A DNA stretch of 22,851 nt from Stentor coeruleus (Eukaryota > Ciliophora > Heterotrichea > Heterotrichida > Stentoridae), in contig MPUH01001148.1 of assembly GCA_001970955.1 (NCBI GenBank), positions 1 through 22,851 of the forward strand, read 5' to 3'. Position numbers and translations under genes: made by a program. Below, piece by piece: positions 1 through 8,889 of this stretch. The notes beneath the pieces were generated by a model, which was not told where the DNA came from, ran no database searches, and saw only the letters and a program-made list of their open reading frames with translations. Numbering within the stretch: the first letter of the stretch is position 1; every line of letters starts with the position of its first letter.

Positions 1-279
1 AAAAACTAATACCAGCACTAGCTAACAAAGTGTTAAAATGACTCCCTTTCCCTTTGTTTCTAATTGCTTCTGGACTATCAAAATCTTTACATTGATCTTC
101 ATCCATAACAAGTATTCTATCACTATTTATAATAGTTTGCAGTCTATGGGCAATAACAATAAGCGCTGATTTACAAAATTCTCTTTTAGTGATTTCTTGT
201 ATTAAAACATCAGTTTCATTATCAACATTTGAAGTTGCTTCATCAATAAGTATAATCTTATTTTCTTTAAAACAGCTCT
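1..279 (-). pseudogene. C-terminal fragment of an ABC transporter nucleotide-binding domain, 5'-truncated and frameshifted
   Basis: Read on the minus strand, this is the second half of an ABC ATPase domain. It shows a Walker B with D-loop (ILIDEATSNVD), the switch histidine in IAHRL, and the usual tail RILVMDEDQ. The style is that of ABCC/MRP or ABCB C-terminal domains. Homology starts abruptly at about 279 with RAVLK, the residues that normally follow the LSGGQ signature. Walker A, the signature and all membrane helices are missing, and eL31 lies immediately upstream instead. A single-base deletion in the A-run near 261-264 separates RAVLKK from NKIILIDEATS, so the two parts are in different frames. 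The frame then runs off the left edge. It is either a dead fragment or a contig-joining error with a homopolymer miscall. The family is certain; the subfamily is not. Confidence 0.75.
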
Positions 280-294
280 ATAAATACATAATAA

Positions 295-642
295 TTATTC
301 TGAGTTAACTTTCTCAGGTCTAAGTCCTTTGAAAGAATCTACAGGTAGGTATCGAACAAGGGTATACATTTCTTCTTTAGCATTTTCCTATTCATTCTTT
401 TTTCTTTGTAGCCTAACTCTGACCCTGTAAGGTACGTGTTTGATACCTTTGGACCATAAGAAATTATTAAGGTTATAATCAATTCTCACGTCCTTGGTTT
501 TCATCACTCTACTCACAAAGTCCTTGATTATAGCTATTGATCTTGGAGCTCGGGACTTTAGACCAATATGATGCAAGCGTTTGTGCAGGTGGATTGTATA
601 GTCTCTGGTCTCAGGAGAGAGCTCTTTTTCATTTTTCACCAT
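295..642 (-). CDS. RPL31: 60S ribosomal protein eL31 with an in-frame TAG
   Basis: eL31 is a small basic protein of the large cytosolic ribosomal subunit near the tunnel exit. The ATG at 640-642 is preferred (MVKNEKELSPETRDYT); the TTG-initiated extension to 654 is not needed, and TATATA overlaps the bases just before the ATG. Family hallmarks are YTIHLHKRLHHIGLKSRAPR, KTKDVRIDYNLN, KGIKHVPYRVRVRLQRK and, further on, MYTLVRYLPV. After RKKNE there is a TAG (388-390) in frame. The same frame continues with convincing eL31 sequence (ENAKEEMYTLV to EKVNSE) and stops at TAA (295-297), giving about 115 residues, a normal length. The TAG sits where homologues carry an acidic residue, one base from GAG. 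No GT-AG intron removes it without deleting conserved residues. It may be a nonsense mutation, sequencing error, readthrough or recoding; family identity is secure. Confidence 0.9.
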
Positions 643-1189
643 TATATAAGCCAATTGTAGGCCATGAGCTTTTGTATTTAAATCCTAAGATTATTTGAAG
701 TATACTTTCAGTCAGATTTATTCTGTATAATCAGTGTTTAGTATGCTAGTTTATTAGTAATGATTATGATAAAAAAAATCAACGGTATTTTAGAATATAT
801 AAATCACTTTTATTCTAATGATATACAGAAAAAAATTTATCTTTATTAGATAATTTCTCATAATTTTTTTTTCTAAATTGTATTTTGTGCTTCTTAAAAA
901 TTTTGTTATCTTTAGATCATATGTTAGATGATAAGAATAATATTTTTAAAGATTTAAACCATATATTTGACCCTTTAAAATTTTAGGTTTTCATTACTTC
1001 GACAATATATATCAGAGTATTTACTATTATAACATTGAGTCTTTCCAATAACTCTTTATTAAGACTAAAAATCAAAACTAATATTTTATTTATAATCCTT
1101 TCTTTTTAAAACAGTTTTTCTCATCATAATCCCATCAATTTTCTTATCTCCAATTATACTATTTCTAATAATTTTTATATACAATCTTA
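643..1189. other. AT-rich spacer between two minus-strand genes
   Basis: No credible reading frame or RNA gene was seen. The part near 1000-1189, downstream of the minus-strand gene that ends at 1190, is C-rich and G-poor on the plus strand, the pattern seen behind other minus genes here. The part next to eL31 is more balanced and would hold its promoter. Confidence 0.5.
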
Positions 1190-2158
1190 TTATACCTGCT
1201 CATTATTATGATTTTTACTTTTCGTTGAATCATACATATTTTCTTTAAAACTAGTAAACGTAATCATTCCTCCTATAGAGAGTATTTGCGTTGAGTCATT
1301 GCTTTTCAAACTATCTGTACCAGGACTTCCTGGCATTGGCGGTTGTGGTGGGAAAATATAAGGTACAGCATTGCTATAAAACATACTTGTTTGCTGAGTC
1401 GTACTTTTATTCCCTAACTGTACAGCTGGGATTCCACTATCAATAAAACTTCTTCTTGGATATGCAATACAAGTGATTATAACATATCCAAAAGTTGCTA
1501 AACTAAAACTTATAATCACAGCAATACCTAATCCAGGTCCATCACCTGCACATATTGGTGGATTTGAACCATCTAAAGGGAAAACAGAACACATATCCCC
1601 AAATCTTGCTCCAGTTATACCAAACCACATTAAAAAACTAATCAATTGACTTAAACATGAACACCCAGCACAAAAGTAACTAGTCCAAAAGCATTTAGTC
1701 CTCTTAACAAAACAAATCATTGTCACAAACCATATAAAAACTGTTAATAAAGATATGATTTGTAATAATAAATATCCAATCATCCCAAGATAGAGATTAT
1801 GAAACATACTACATAAAGATTTAGATTGTAAATAATAAGGGTTGTTTGTATAGTATTCACGTATTTTGTCCATTGAAGTGAAGATTTCGCACCAATCTTT
1901 AGATTCTGTTGAATATGTTGATAAACAGCCTTCAATACATGAGTTAAAAGAACCTTTAAATTTACCATTAAAAGATCCAGAGTATGATTTTTGGTTTGTC
2001 AAATTTGTTTTTTCAATTTTTATATGGAAATCTGAGATAGCCCAGGATTGCACAAAAAATACTGATGTACTGAGGATGATGAGGATAAGCTGGGTTAGGT
2101 AAAAAATGTACCACCAAGTTCGAAGAGTACATTTGCCAATACGGATATTCCCATACAT
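1190..2158 (-). CDS. Four-helix membrane protein, paralogue A of the local family
   Basis: This 322-aa protein belongs to a family present in four intact copies here; I cannot assign it to a named family. Topology from hydrophobicity: short basic N-terminus with LRTWWYIF leading into helix 1 (about 17-38); outer loop 1 (40-118) with Cys74, 78, 90 and 116; helix 2 (121-151); inner Cys-rich turn CFWTSYFCAGCSC; helix 3 (160-182); outer loop 2 with Cys190 and Cys203 around FPLDGSNPPIC and DGPGL; helix 4 (209-232); then a cytosolic Pro/Gln-rich tail. Layout and the loop 1 pattern Gly-x-aromatic-xx-Cys-xxx-Cys recall claudin/PMP22 proteins, but this is only a structural analogy. The ATG is supported by alignment with the paralogues and preceded by CTATATAA. 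It ends in TAA. Compared with its neighbours its tail is shorter and lacks the YPPS repeat. Confidence 0.88.
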   Translation of the reverse strand: MYGNIRIGKCTLRTWWYIFYLTQLILIILSTSVFFVQSWAISDFHIKIEKTNLTNQKSYSGSFNGKFKGSFNSCIEGCLSTYSTESKDWCEIFTSMDKIREYYTNNPYYLQSKSLCSMFHNLYLGMIGYLLLQIISLLTVFIWFVTMICFVKRTKCFWTSYFCAGCSCLSQLISFLMWFGITGARFGDMCSVFPLDGSNPPICAGDGPGLGIAVIISFSLATFGYVIITCIAYPRRSFIDSGIPAVQLGNKSTTQQTSMFYSNAVPYIFPPQPPMPGSPGTDSLKSNDSTQILSIGGMITFTSFKENMYDSTKSKNHNNEQV

Positions 2159-2841
2159 TTATATAGTTTTTTTTTAAAGATAAGTTAGGATTTCAATTAG
2201 AAAATTATGGAGAAATAGATTTTTTTGGAAAATATGAAGGATAAGTGAAAATTGTTGTTAGGATGATTGTGGGGATGGTTTAAGAGTAAAGGTAATGGGA
2301 TTTTAGGTTAAAGATAGGAAGGTGATTATAAGAAAATTTGGAAGGGTTTATGATGGGTATAGATTTAGTTTGTGATGTTGAACGGATTTTTTAGTATTTA
2401 TAATTTGTAAACTTATTTTAATGTATTTAGTATAGGTTATGTACTTTGAAAGACTTATTTTTTATATTTAATAATATTATAAGAATTAGTTTATTTATCA
2501 CGACCAAGTTTATATGTTTATGTTTATTTAAATTTTACCCTAAGTCAACTTTTAGCTAATTTTGCTAAAATAAATTCAGATAATCCAGATTGAAAAGCTA
2601 AAAATTCCCCTGAGTAATTTTAATCTTCAAGCACCCAATCAAAAACTCTAAAACTAACTCTCTTCAAAATTAAAAAACTCTATTACCAATAAAACCTACC
2701 AAGTGACTTTATCCTCCATAATTCTTCCTCACATACTATCACAAACCCTTCAACATACAAATAAAAACTTAATAAAAATAATAACAAATTTCTAATCAGC
2801 ATAAAAATCCCTAAAAAAGTCTTTAAATGAATTTTTCTAAT
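2159..2841. other. Spacer between paralogues A and B
   Basis: No gene seen. Bases 2160-2400, upstream of paralogue A, are strongly G-rich and C-poor on the plus strand. Bases about 2560-2840, downstream of paralogue B, are the reverse. The switch probably marks the boundary between the two transcription units. Confidence 0.5.
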
Positions 2842-4014
2842 CTAATTCTTTGCATTATTCAAACTTCCAGAGCCAGGGTCAACATTAGAATTGGGTGATG
2901 GAGGATATGCTGAAGGAAGATATTCATTAGGAGGATATGTTGATGGAGGATATGCTGATGGAGGATATGCTGAAGGAGGGTTAATAAATTGTTGTGAATT
3001 ATTCGTATTTGGTTTGGGTTGATCATTCATATTATAAACTGGAGGATGAACCTGCGAAGAGTAGGCAGTGCTAGAATATCCTACTGGATCAGCTTGATTA
3101 ATAGGTTTATTATAGTTAGAATTGATATCACTAACCAAAGGGCCTTGAGGAATAGGATTACCATACTGTATTGGTGGTGGTATAATTAAAGGATCAGGTT
3201 GATAATTCTGAGTATATCCTATTTGTTGACTTATATCAATCTGAGATACATTAATCACTGATGGGTGAATTTGCCTATATTCAAGATTGTTTCTTTTAGG
3301 ATAAGCAATACAAGCAATGATTATATAAAATATAGTGACAATTGGGAAGACAATCATAACAGCAACCGCTAGCCCAGGACCTTCTTTAGCACAAACATGA
3401 GGTATTGTCCCATTTTTAGGAAAATCATTACATTTATCTTTAAAACCAGACTTTGTAAACCCAAACCATAATAATATTCCTATATAATGGCAAAAACAGC
3501 CACATACTGAACAGCAATAAGTCAACCAAAAACAATTCAATTTTCTTAAAATGCACATCATAGAAGAAAGCCAGAATATTATCGCTATTATTGATAAGAT
3601 TTCAAATACAAAAAATGATGATGAACCAGCATAAAGACTGTAAAACATCAAACATAAAGACTTTGCTTGATTGTATTTTTCATAATCTTCATCTTTATGC
3701 TCATCATCAAAATCATTGTAAATTGAACACCAGTCACTTGCTTCTGATATATATGAAAATTCACATCCTTCATGACATGAGTTGATTGAACCTTTGAAAT
3801 CTTTACCATTAAAAACCCCTGTATATTGAAGATTTAATTGGCTTTCAGAGAAAGTGTAATTGTTTTTATTTGCATAAAAGTTGCTGTTGGTTTGAACCCA
3901 AATATTTGAACTGAATGTTCCTATCATTAGAATAATTAAACCTATTTGTTGGGCTAAGAAAATATACCACCAGATTCTTAGTGTAAACTTGCCAACTTTT
4001 ATTTTTCCATACAT
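2842..4014 (-). CDS. Four-helix membrane protein with proline-rich tail, paralogue B
   Basis: This 390-aa member of the local family starts MYGKIKVGKFTLRIWWYIF, nearly matching paralogue A. Helices lie at about 15-40, 124-155, 165-187 and 212-236. Outer loop 1 carries Cys80, 84, 96 and 121 and acidic stretches (DDEHKDEDYEKY). The inner turn is CFWLTYCCSVCGCFC. Outer loop 2 carries Cys195 and Cys208 within DFPKNGTIPHVC and EGPGL. The cytosolic tail of about 150 residues is the longest in the family, rich in Pro, Tyr, Asn and Gln, with repeated YPPSA units near the end. Such tails often bind WW or SH3-like partners, which is inference. The ATG is supported by paralogue alignment, with TAATAA just upstream. 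It stops at TAG; downstream the frame shows no family-like sequence, so TAG looks like the genuine end. Confidence 0.88.
   Translation of the reverse strand: MYGKIKVGKFTLRIWWYIFLAQQIGLIILMIGTFSSNIWVQTNSNFYANKNNYTFSESQLNLQYTGVFNGKDFKGSINSCHEGCEFSYISEASDWCSIYNDFDDEHKDEDYEKYNQAKSLCLMFYSLYAGSSSFFVFEILSIIAIIFWLSSMMCILRKLNCFWLTYCCSVCGCFCHYIGILLWFGFTKSGFKDKCNDFPKNGTIPHVCAKEGPGLAVAVMIVFPIVTIFYIIIACIAYPKRNNLEYRQIHPSVINVSQIDISQQIGYTQNYQPDPLIIPPPIQYGNPIPQGPLVSDINSNYNKPINQADPVGYSSTAYSSQVHPPVYNMNDQPKPNTNNSQQFINPPSAYPPSAYPPSTYPPNEYLPSAYPPSPNSNVDPGSGSLNNAKN
2896..2980 (-). repeat. Tandem 15-bp coding repeats (YPPSA units)
   Basis: Five or so imperfect 15-bp units, GGAGGATATGCTGAT-like on the plus strand, encode YPPSA, YPPST, YPPNE, YLPSA and YPPSP near the C-terminus of paralogue B. 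The paralogues lack this array, so it is a recent in-frame microsatellite-like expansion. Confidence 0.8.
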
Positions 4015-4751
4015 TTATTAGATGATTTCTTTAAAAAATGTGAGGATTGTTTGGGATAGTACTTTTAATGATATTCGTTTTATAAGATTTAGATGGGGAT
4101 TATCAATAGGCTGGTTAATTTGATTTGTATTAGAAGCTTGTGTTTTAATATATATTAGGTTAGGTTTTATAGAATATTTCGATTTTTGTATCATCAAAGT
4201 TTGAATTGGTTAAACAATATACTGAATGCAATGAAAAACAATATTTTTTAAAGTATCATAAAAAATAACACCATGAAAAATCATAATTTATATCTCCAAA
4301 AACTTTAATAATAAACTAACTCAGTTTTTGTAAATCTAATTTCCTTCTTATCAAATATCATCAAGCATTCTACTCAATATCAATCTTTTAACATACTAAA
4401 AACTAACTTAGTATATGAAAAAAATATATAACCTAAATTCAATATCCAAAGAATCACAAAAAAAAACTCAATACTCAAATCACCTATTATTTATTATCAT
4501 CCCATTTTCTAAAAATATTTAACGATATTTTCTAATCTTATTCCTTTTCATTATGACTTTTCAACATAAAATCTATTTATTCTATAAAAATTGAATTTTG
4601 TTATTTTTTTTAAAACTTAGCATAAAACTTAACCAAACCCATCTCATTAATAACAACTCTCCATCCCTATGCTTTTCCTCATATTTCCAAAAACTACCTT
4701 TAAATTCTAATCTTTAAAAAACTCGAAATTGGGAATATAACATCCTATAAA
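4015..4751. promoter_or_regulatory. Divergent intergenic region between paralogues B and C
   Basis: This spacer separates the minus-strand and plus-strand halves of the cluster and must hold both promoters. About 4015-4200 is G-rich and C-poor on the plus strand; about 4260-4750 is C-rich and G-poor, the upstream signature for each direction. TATAA-like strings lie next to both ATGs. No reading frame was seen. Confidence 0.45.
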
Positions 4752-5639
4752 ATGCAAAAGAAAATAGTAATATCTAGACTCAATCTAAGGATTTGGTGGT
4801 ACATCTTCTTTGGTGCTCAATTTCTCCTAGTAATTTTCATGATCGGAAGTCTAGCATCAAGTAAATGGGTAAAAAGTGACTTTTACATCTGCTCATTAGA
4901 TTTTGAGAATGAAATTTCCTATTCAAACTCTTGTGAAAAATTTGAAGGTGGATTACTTTTATGTAAAGAAGGATGTTATGATACATATGAAAATGAATAT
5001 AAAACATTATGTGATGAAGATAGTAATACAAGTTCAACTTTATATGGAAAAATACAATTATCATTTTGCAATATGTTTATTAGATTGTATTATGGTGGTC
5101 TGGCTATGATTGGATTTGAAATAATATCATTTATTTCGATAATAATTTGGTTTTCAACAATGATATGTAGTTATCGTATAAAAAAATGCTTTTGGGCAAC
5201 TTGCTGCTGTTCAATATGTAGTTGTATTAGTCATTTTATAGGGATTATAGTATGGTTTGCTTTATCAAAAGCTGATTTTAAAAATGAATGCAACATTTTT
5301 CCTTTAGATGGATCCCAGCCTAACCTTTGTGCAACAGATGGACCGGGTTTAAGCATTTTTCTTATGATCATCTTTCCAATTATAGTTGGATTTTATTTGT
5401 TTATAGGATTTAAAGCATATAGAATTAATGAATGTCCAAATATTCAAAATGTAGAAACTGATCAAAATGAAAATATCAACTTGGTTAGAAGAAAATGTCA
5501 GCCACAACAAACTAATAATTATGTTGAAGAACAACAGAAAAAAGAAAAAGCTAAAAGTGAAATTGTTGGAGCTTCTGAAAATTCTAATGGAAATATACAA
5601 TCGGCTACATTTACTAAAGGTGTTAATAAGAAAAAATAG
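4752..5639 (+). CDS. Four-helix membrane protein, paralogue C
   Basis: This 295-aa member of the family starts MQKKIVISRLNLRIWWYIFF. Helices lie at about 15-38, 112-140, 150-172 and 200-221. Outer loop 1 has Cys47, 61, 71, 75, 87 and 106, two more cysteines than paralogues A and B. The inner turn is CFWATCCCSICSC. Outer loop 2 has Cys180 and Cys193 in FPLDGSQPNLC followed by DGPGL. The tail is short, hydrophilic and Lys/Gln/Glu-rich, ending in KKK, with no proline array. The first 120 bases are very close to those of paralogue D, indicating a recent tandem duplication. CCTATAA precedes the ATG. It stops at TAG, and three TAGs within the next dozen codons argue that TAG is a real terminator here. 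Confidence 0.88.
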   Translation: MQKKIVISRLNLRIWWYIFFGAQFLLVIFMIGSLASSKWVKSDFYICSLDFENEISYSNSCEKFEGGLLLCKEGCYDTYENEYKTLCDEDSNTSSTLYGKIQLSFCNMFIRLYYGGLAMIGFEIISFISIIIWFSTMICSYRIKKCFWATCCCSICSCISHFIGIIVWFALSKADFKNECNIFPLDGSQPNLCATDGPGLSIFLMIIFPIIVGFYLFIGFKAYRINECPNIQNVETDQNENINLVRRKCQPQQTNNYVEEQQKKEKAKSEIVGASENSNGNIQSATFTKGVNKKK

Positions 5640-6614
5640 AGATATGAGATAGTTTAGGTTTAGTTTAGAATTTAAAACTAATATTTGTTATTGAAGATTG
5701 TATTTTATTGTTATTTAAGGTATTGCTAAACTAGGCTGAAGATAATGACCTAGTTGTACATGCTTTTTTTCATACAATTCTCACTACCAATTATCATCAT
5801 TAATAACTTTGGTAAAGAAAATCGGTAATTTTTATATTTTTATTGAATTTAAATTTAGCTATGATTTTCTCAGACTTATGCAACAGTTTTAAATGCAAAT
5901 TTTCAAAGCTCATAAAGGATCCAAGGACAACTTTATGCAAGTGGATTATACCAAGATAAAATATAAAAAATGTATTATCTTTATATAAGATTTCTATTTC
6001 AAATACCACATAAATTATTTTGGAAAAACATTAAGTATTGAAAGCAGACCCATTATTGAACATATCTAATCTTTAGCAAGCCATAAAAACATCTAATCCT
6101 TCTTACTATAAATTTTTTATCATAATCCTATATCATTGCATACAAAAATGTTTCTTTTCATACAAATATCAAGCATGCCAAAAATATAAACACCACTAGA
6201 CTGTTTTATCTAATAAATATCTTCAACCATCTAATCAGCCCAATTAAAAAATTCCTTTGATTTCATAAAAATAAAATTGTAAAATCTCTTGCTTTATTTT
6301 TATAGTTTTCATAAATCCTATTTAAATACCAGCTGATTTTTTTCTTTTATAACAGTTTCCTCTATGTATCACCCAAGACAATTTCATTTTAATCTAAATA
6401 AAATTAAACTATTATTCTACATTATCTATAATGTGACAGAAAATTTAATTTTCTCTTAACCTTTCAAAGCATATCCTCTCAACTCATCTCATTCAAATCA
6501 TAATAAAAATTCATCATAACTTCCTATATAGCCTCTTGTCAAAATCATCTTCCAATAAAAAAATTTATCAAAAAATTTCCAATTGAAAATTTACCACTTA
6601 TAATAGTTTATAAT
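5640..6614. other. Spacer between paralogues C and D with a possible coding relic
   Basis: There is no intact gene. The first part is G-rich, and from about 6000 to 6600 the plus strand is C-rich and G-poor, as before other plus genes. At 5842-5988 a plus-strand frame reads protein-like (FSYDFLRLMQQF, then after a TAA, MQIFKAHKGSKDNFMQVDYT) with one internal TAA. It is too short to assign and is treated as a finding. Confidence 0.4.
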
Positions 6615-7619
6615 ATGAATGGAAATATGGTCATATCAAAGCTCAAGCTTAGGATCTGGTGGTATATTTTCTTTGGTCTTCAATTTCTCATTGTAATTTT
6701 CATCATTGGCAGTCTAGCTTCAGCAAAATGGGTCAGAGGTGATTTTTTTTCTTGTACAAAAGGATATCCTTGTGAAAATTTTGAAGGAACTCTTTCCACA
6801 TGCAAATCAATGTGTGATGGAACTTATGAAAGCGAATCTGAAACATGGTGTAGTTCTGAAGACTATTCTGAAAACGATTCAATTTATGATACTGCTGATT
6901 CATTGTGTGTTACGTTTTTTGGGCTTTATATCGGAGCTTTAATATTGATTGTATTTGAAATAGCTACTTTTATTTCAATGATAGTCTGGTGCTCAACAAT
7001 GATTTGCACTTTAATCAAATGCAATTGTTTTTGGATGACTTGTTGTTGTTCAGTATGCAGTTGTTTATCTCATTTTTTAGGGATGATTATATGGTTCGCA
7101 GTAACCAAAACGAATTTTAATAATGATTGCAGCGAACTACTTTATGATGGCTCCCAGCCTAAACTTTGTGGAAAAGATGGCCCAGGATTAGGTGTTTTTA
7201 TTATGGTGATTTTCCCGATTATTGTAGGATTTTATTTGTATATCGGGTGTAATGCTAATTCCAAGCATAAAAAAGCTGGAAATATTGTGCATATTGCGCC
7301 CAATGATGGAATACCTACAGAAAATGCAAATGTTGAAGATATGAATGAAAATATGGCGCTTGTTAACCCAAATATAAAACCCTCACCTATTACTATTCAC
7401 CCACCTGCGAGCAATCCAGTACCTGCTCGTGTGGCAGTCTCCAAAACCGTAGAAATTCCTAGAAACCGTGGATCTCAAAGTTCAATAGTTAACAATGAGG
7501 CTAGTCAGAATAGATCTACTGAATCTCATGGAAATAATATTCCTATATATTATAACCAAAATGATTTAGGTAAATTTATTGCTTTCCAGCTAGTACCTTT
7601 ACCTAACCCTCCTAAATAG
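6615..7619 (+). CDS. Four-helix membrane protein, paralogue D
   Basis: This 334-aa family member starts MNGNMVISKLKLRIWWYIFF. Helices lie at about 15-38, 103-132, 142-164 and 191-212. Outer loop 1 has Cys47, 53, 63, 67, 79 and 98 with the shared FEGTLSTCKSMC motif and an acidic, Ser-rich middle. The inner turn is CFWMTCCCSVCSC, and outer loop 2 has Cys172 and Cys185 in YDGSQPKLC and DGPGL. The cytosolic tail of about 120 residues is Asn/Pro/Ser-rich and unlike the tails of A to C, so the tails diverge faster than the membrane core. It is closest to paralogue C in protein and DNA. TTTATAAT precedes the ATG; the stop is TAG, followed two codons later by TGA. Confidence 0.88.
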   Translation: MNGNMVISKLKLRIWWYIFFGLQFLIVIFIIGSLASAKWVRGDFFSCTKGYPCENFEGTLSTCKSMCDGTYESESETWCSSEDYSENDSIYDTADSLCVTFFGLYIGALILIVFEIATFISMIVWCSTMICTLIKCNCFWMTCCCSVCSCLSHFLGMIIWFAVTKTNFNNDCSELLYDGSQPKLCGKDGPGLGVFIMVIFPIIVGFYLYIGCNANSKHKKAGNIVHIAPNDGIPTENANVEDMNENMALVNPNIKPSPITIHPPASNPVPARVAVSKTVEIPRNRGSQSSIVNNEASQNRSTESHGNNIPIYYNQNDLGKFIAFQLVPLPNPPK

Positions 7620-8540
7620 AATTGATATAGTGACTAGTTTAAAGAATTTTTTATAGATTTGATTTTAAAAGGTTTTCATATAGAATGATTATTTTATTGC
7701 AGATATTTATAGTCATTTTGAAATCATAATAATAAGTAAAAATTCAAAATGGATTTATGGAGTTTATAATAAGCCAAATAATTAGAATAAAGCCTTTTAG
7801 TTATGAGTATTTAAAAAGTCATAAATTGAAAAAATGTAAAAAAATTTATTGGGCTTGAAAAAGTACTCAAATCAGAAGGGTGAAAATGTCATAATTTAAG
7901 CAGTTTCTATATTATTTCAAATCATAAAATAATTAAGTTAAGGTAAAATATGCAAAGAAATCTATATTATAAATTTTTATAATTGATTTTAATCAATGCA
8001 AAAAAAAGAGCACAAGCCACTCACGACATAAATCTTCCCTTTAAGATATCTCCAATCAGAAAACCTCCTTCACAATTCTTTCATTAAAAAATCTTCCTAA
8101 AAATATCCCTATAATCCTCTTACAAGATATGCCTTTAAAAAATTCACTCTGAGAATAACTCTTCTCAGAAAATTTCTTCCACAAAACCTATGATTTTAGG
8201 TATAAAAAATAGATTTATTAATTCATAATGCTGTATAATAAATTAGTTTTATCAGATTGTTTTAGTTTATATAAGTTTATTTTAGATTGTATATGCTGTG
8301 GTATAATTAATATATAGAATTATTAATTAAATTATATATTTTGTTTATAATATTAGATATATGATCTTAGACTAGAATTAAGAAAACTTATTGGTAATAT
8401 TAATAATATTTAAGTCATTAAGATTTCCTAGGATTTATTAAAATAGAGCATTGCTTTGTATTATTTTAATAGGTCGTAAAATTAATTTTATAACTTAGGA
8501 AATTACTCATAACAAACTTTAGTCTAAATTTAAATATATA
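7620..8540. other. Spacer between paralogue D and the dead copy
   Basis: No gene seen. After 7620 the plus strand is G-richer (3' flank of D). From about 7990 to 8170 it becomes C-rich and G-poor, as behind minus-strand genes, which fits the original 3' flank of the minus-strand pseudogene. Very AT-rich sequence follows to 8540. Confidence 0.4.
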
Positions 8541-8889
8541 CTTTAAGGTATTATAATCATCATAATAAAACTCATCTTTATGATATATACTGTTTAAATC
8601 ATCACAAATATTACACCAATCAATTGATTCTTCAATGTAAATTTTATCAAATCCTTGTTCATATGTATTAACTAAACCTTTAAATATTCCATCAAAGCCT
8701 CCTTCTTAGTGATTAATATTATTATTTAGGATAAAATCTTCTTTTAAAATAATTAACTTATAATTTTTTTCACCCATTTTTTTGTAAGGCATGTTCCGAT
8801 CATGAGAGTGATTAAATCGAATTAGAAGGCGAAGAAAATTACCATCAAATTCTGAGAGTATATTTTCCTACTTTGATATTAAAGTGCAT
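8541..8889 (-). pseudogene. Dead fifth copy of the four-helix membrane protein family (N-terminal half only)
   Basis: From an ATG at 8887-8889 the minus strand reads MHFNIKVGKYTLRI, matching the first residues of paralogue B. It then shows TGA where the first Trp of the WW motif belongs and TAA where the Tyr belongs. After a frameshift it resumes as helix 1 (FDLITLMIGTCLTKKWVK), with a further TAA at a position that is hydrophilic in relatives. Outer loop 1 follows (GFDGIFKGLVN, then EESIDWCNICDDLNS). The two cysteines of the CxxxC motif are replaced by Tyr and Phe (NTYEQGF for NSCHEGC). Homology ends near 8541 before helix 2. TTTATAA before the ATG is retained. Several stops, a frameshift and truncation make it a pseudogene. 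Confidence 0.85.

Noticed and set aside
4752-5680. TAG as a general sense codon (Gln, Glu or Leu)
   Set aside because: Paralogue C would be extended through three TAGs in about a dozen spacer-like codons, and no intact gene other than eL31 contains an in-frame TAG.
5800-6009. 69-aa minus-strand frame
   Set aside because: Starts with GTG, no homology visible, and the plus strand of the same segment reads at least as protein-like.
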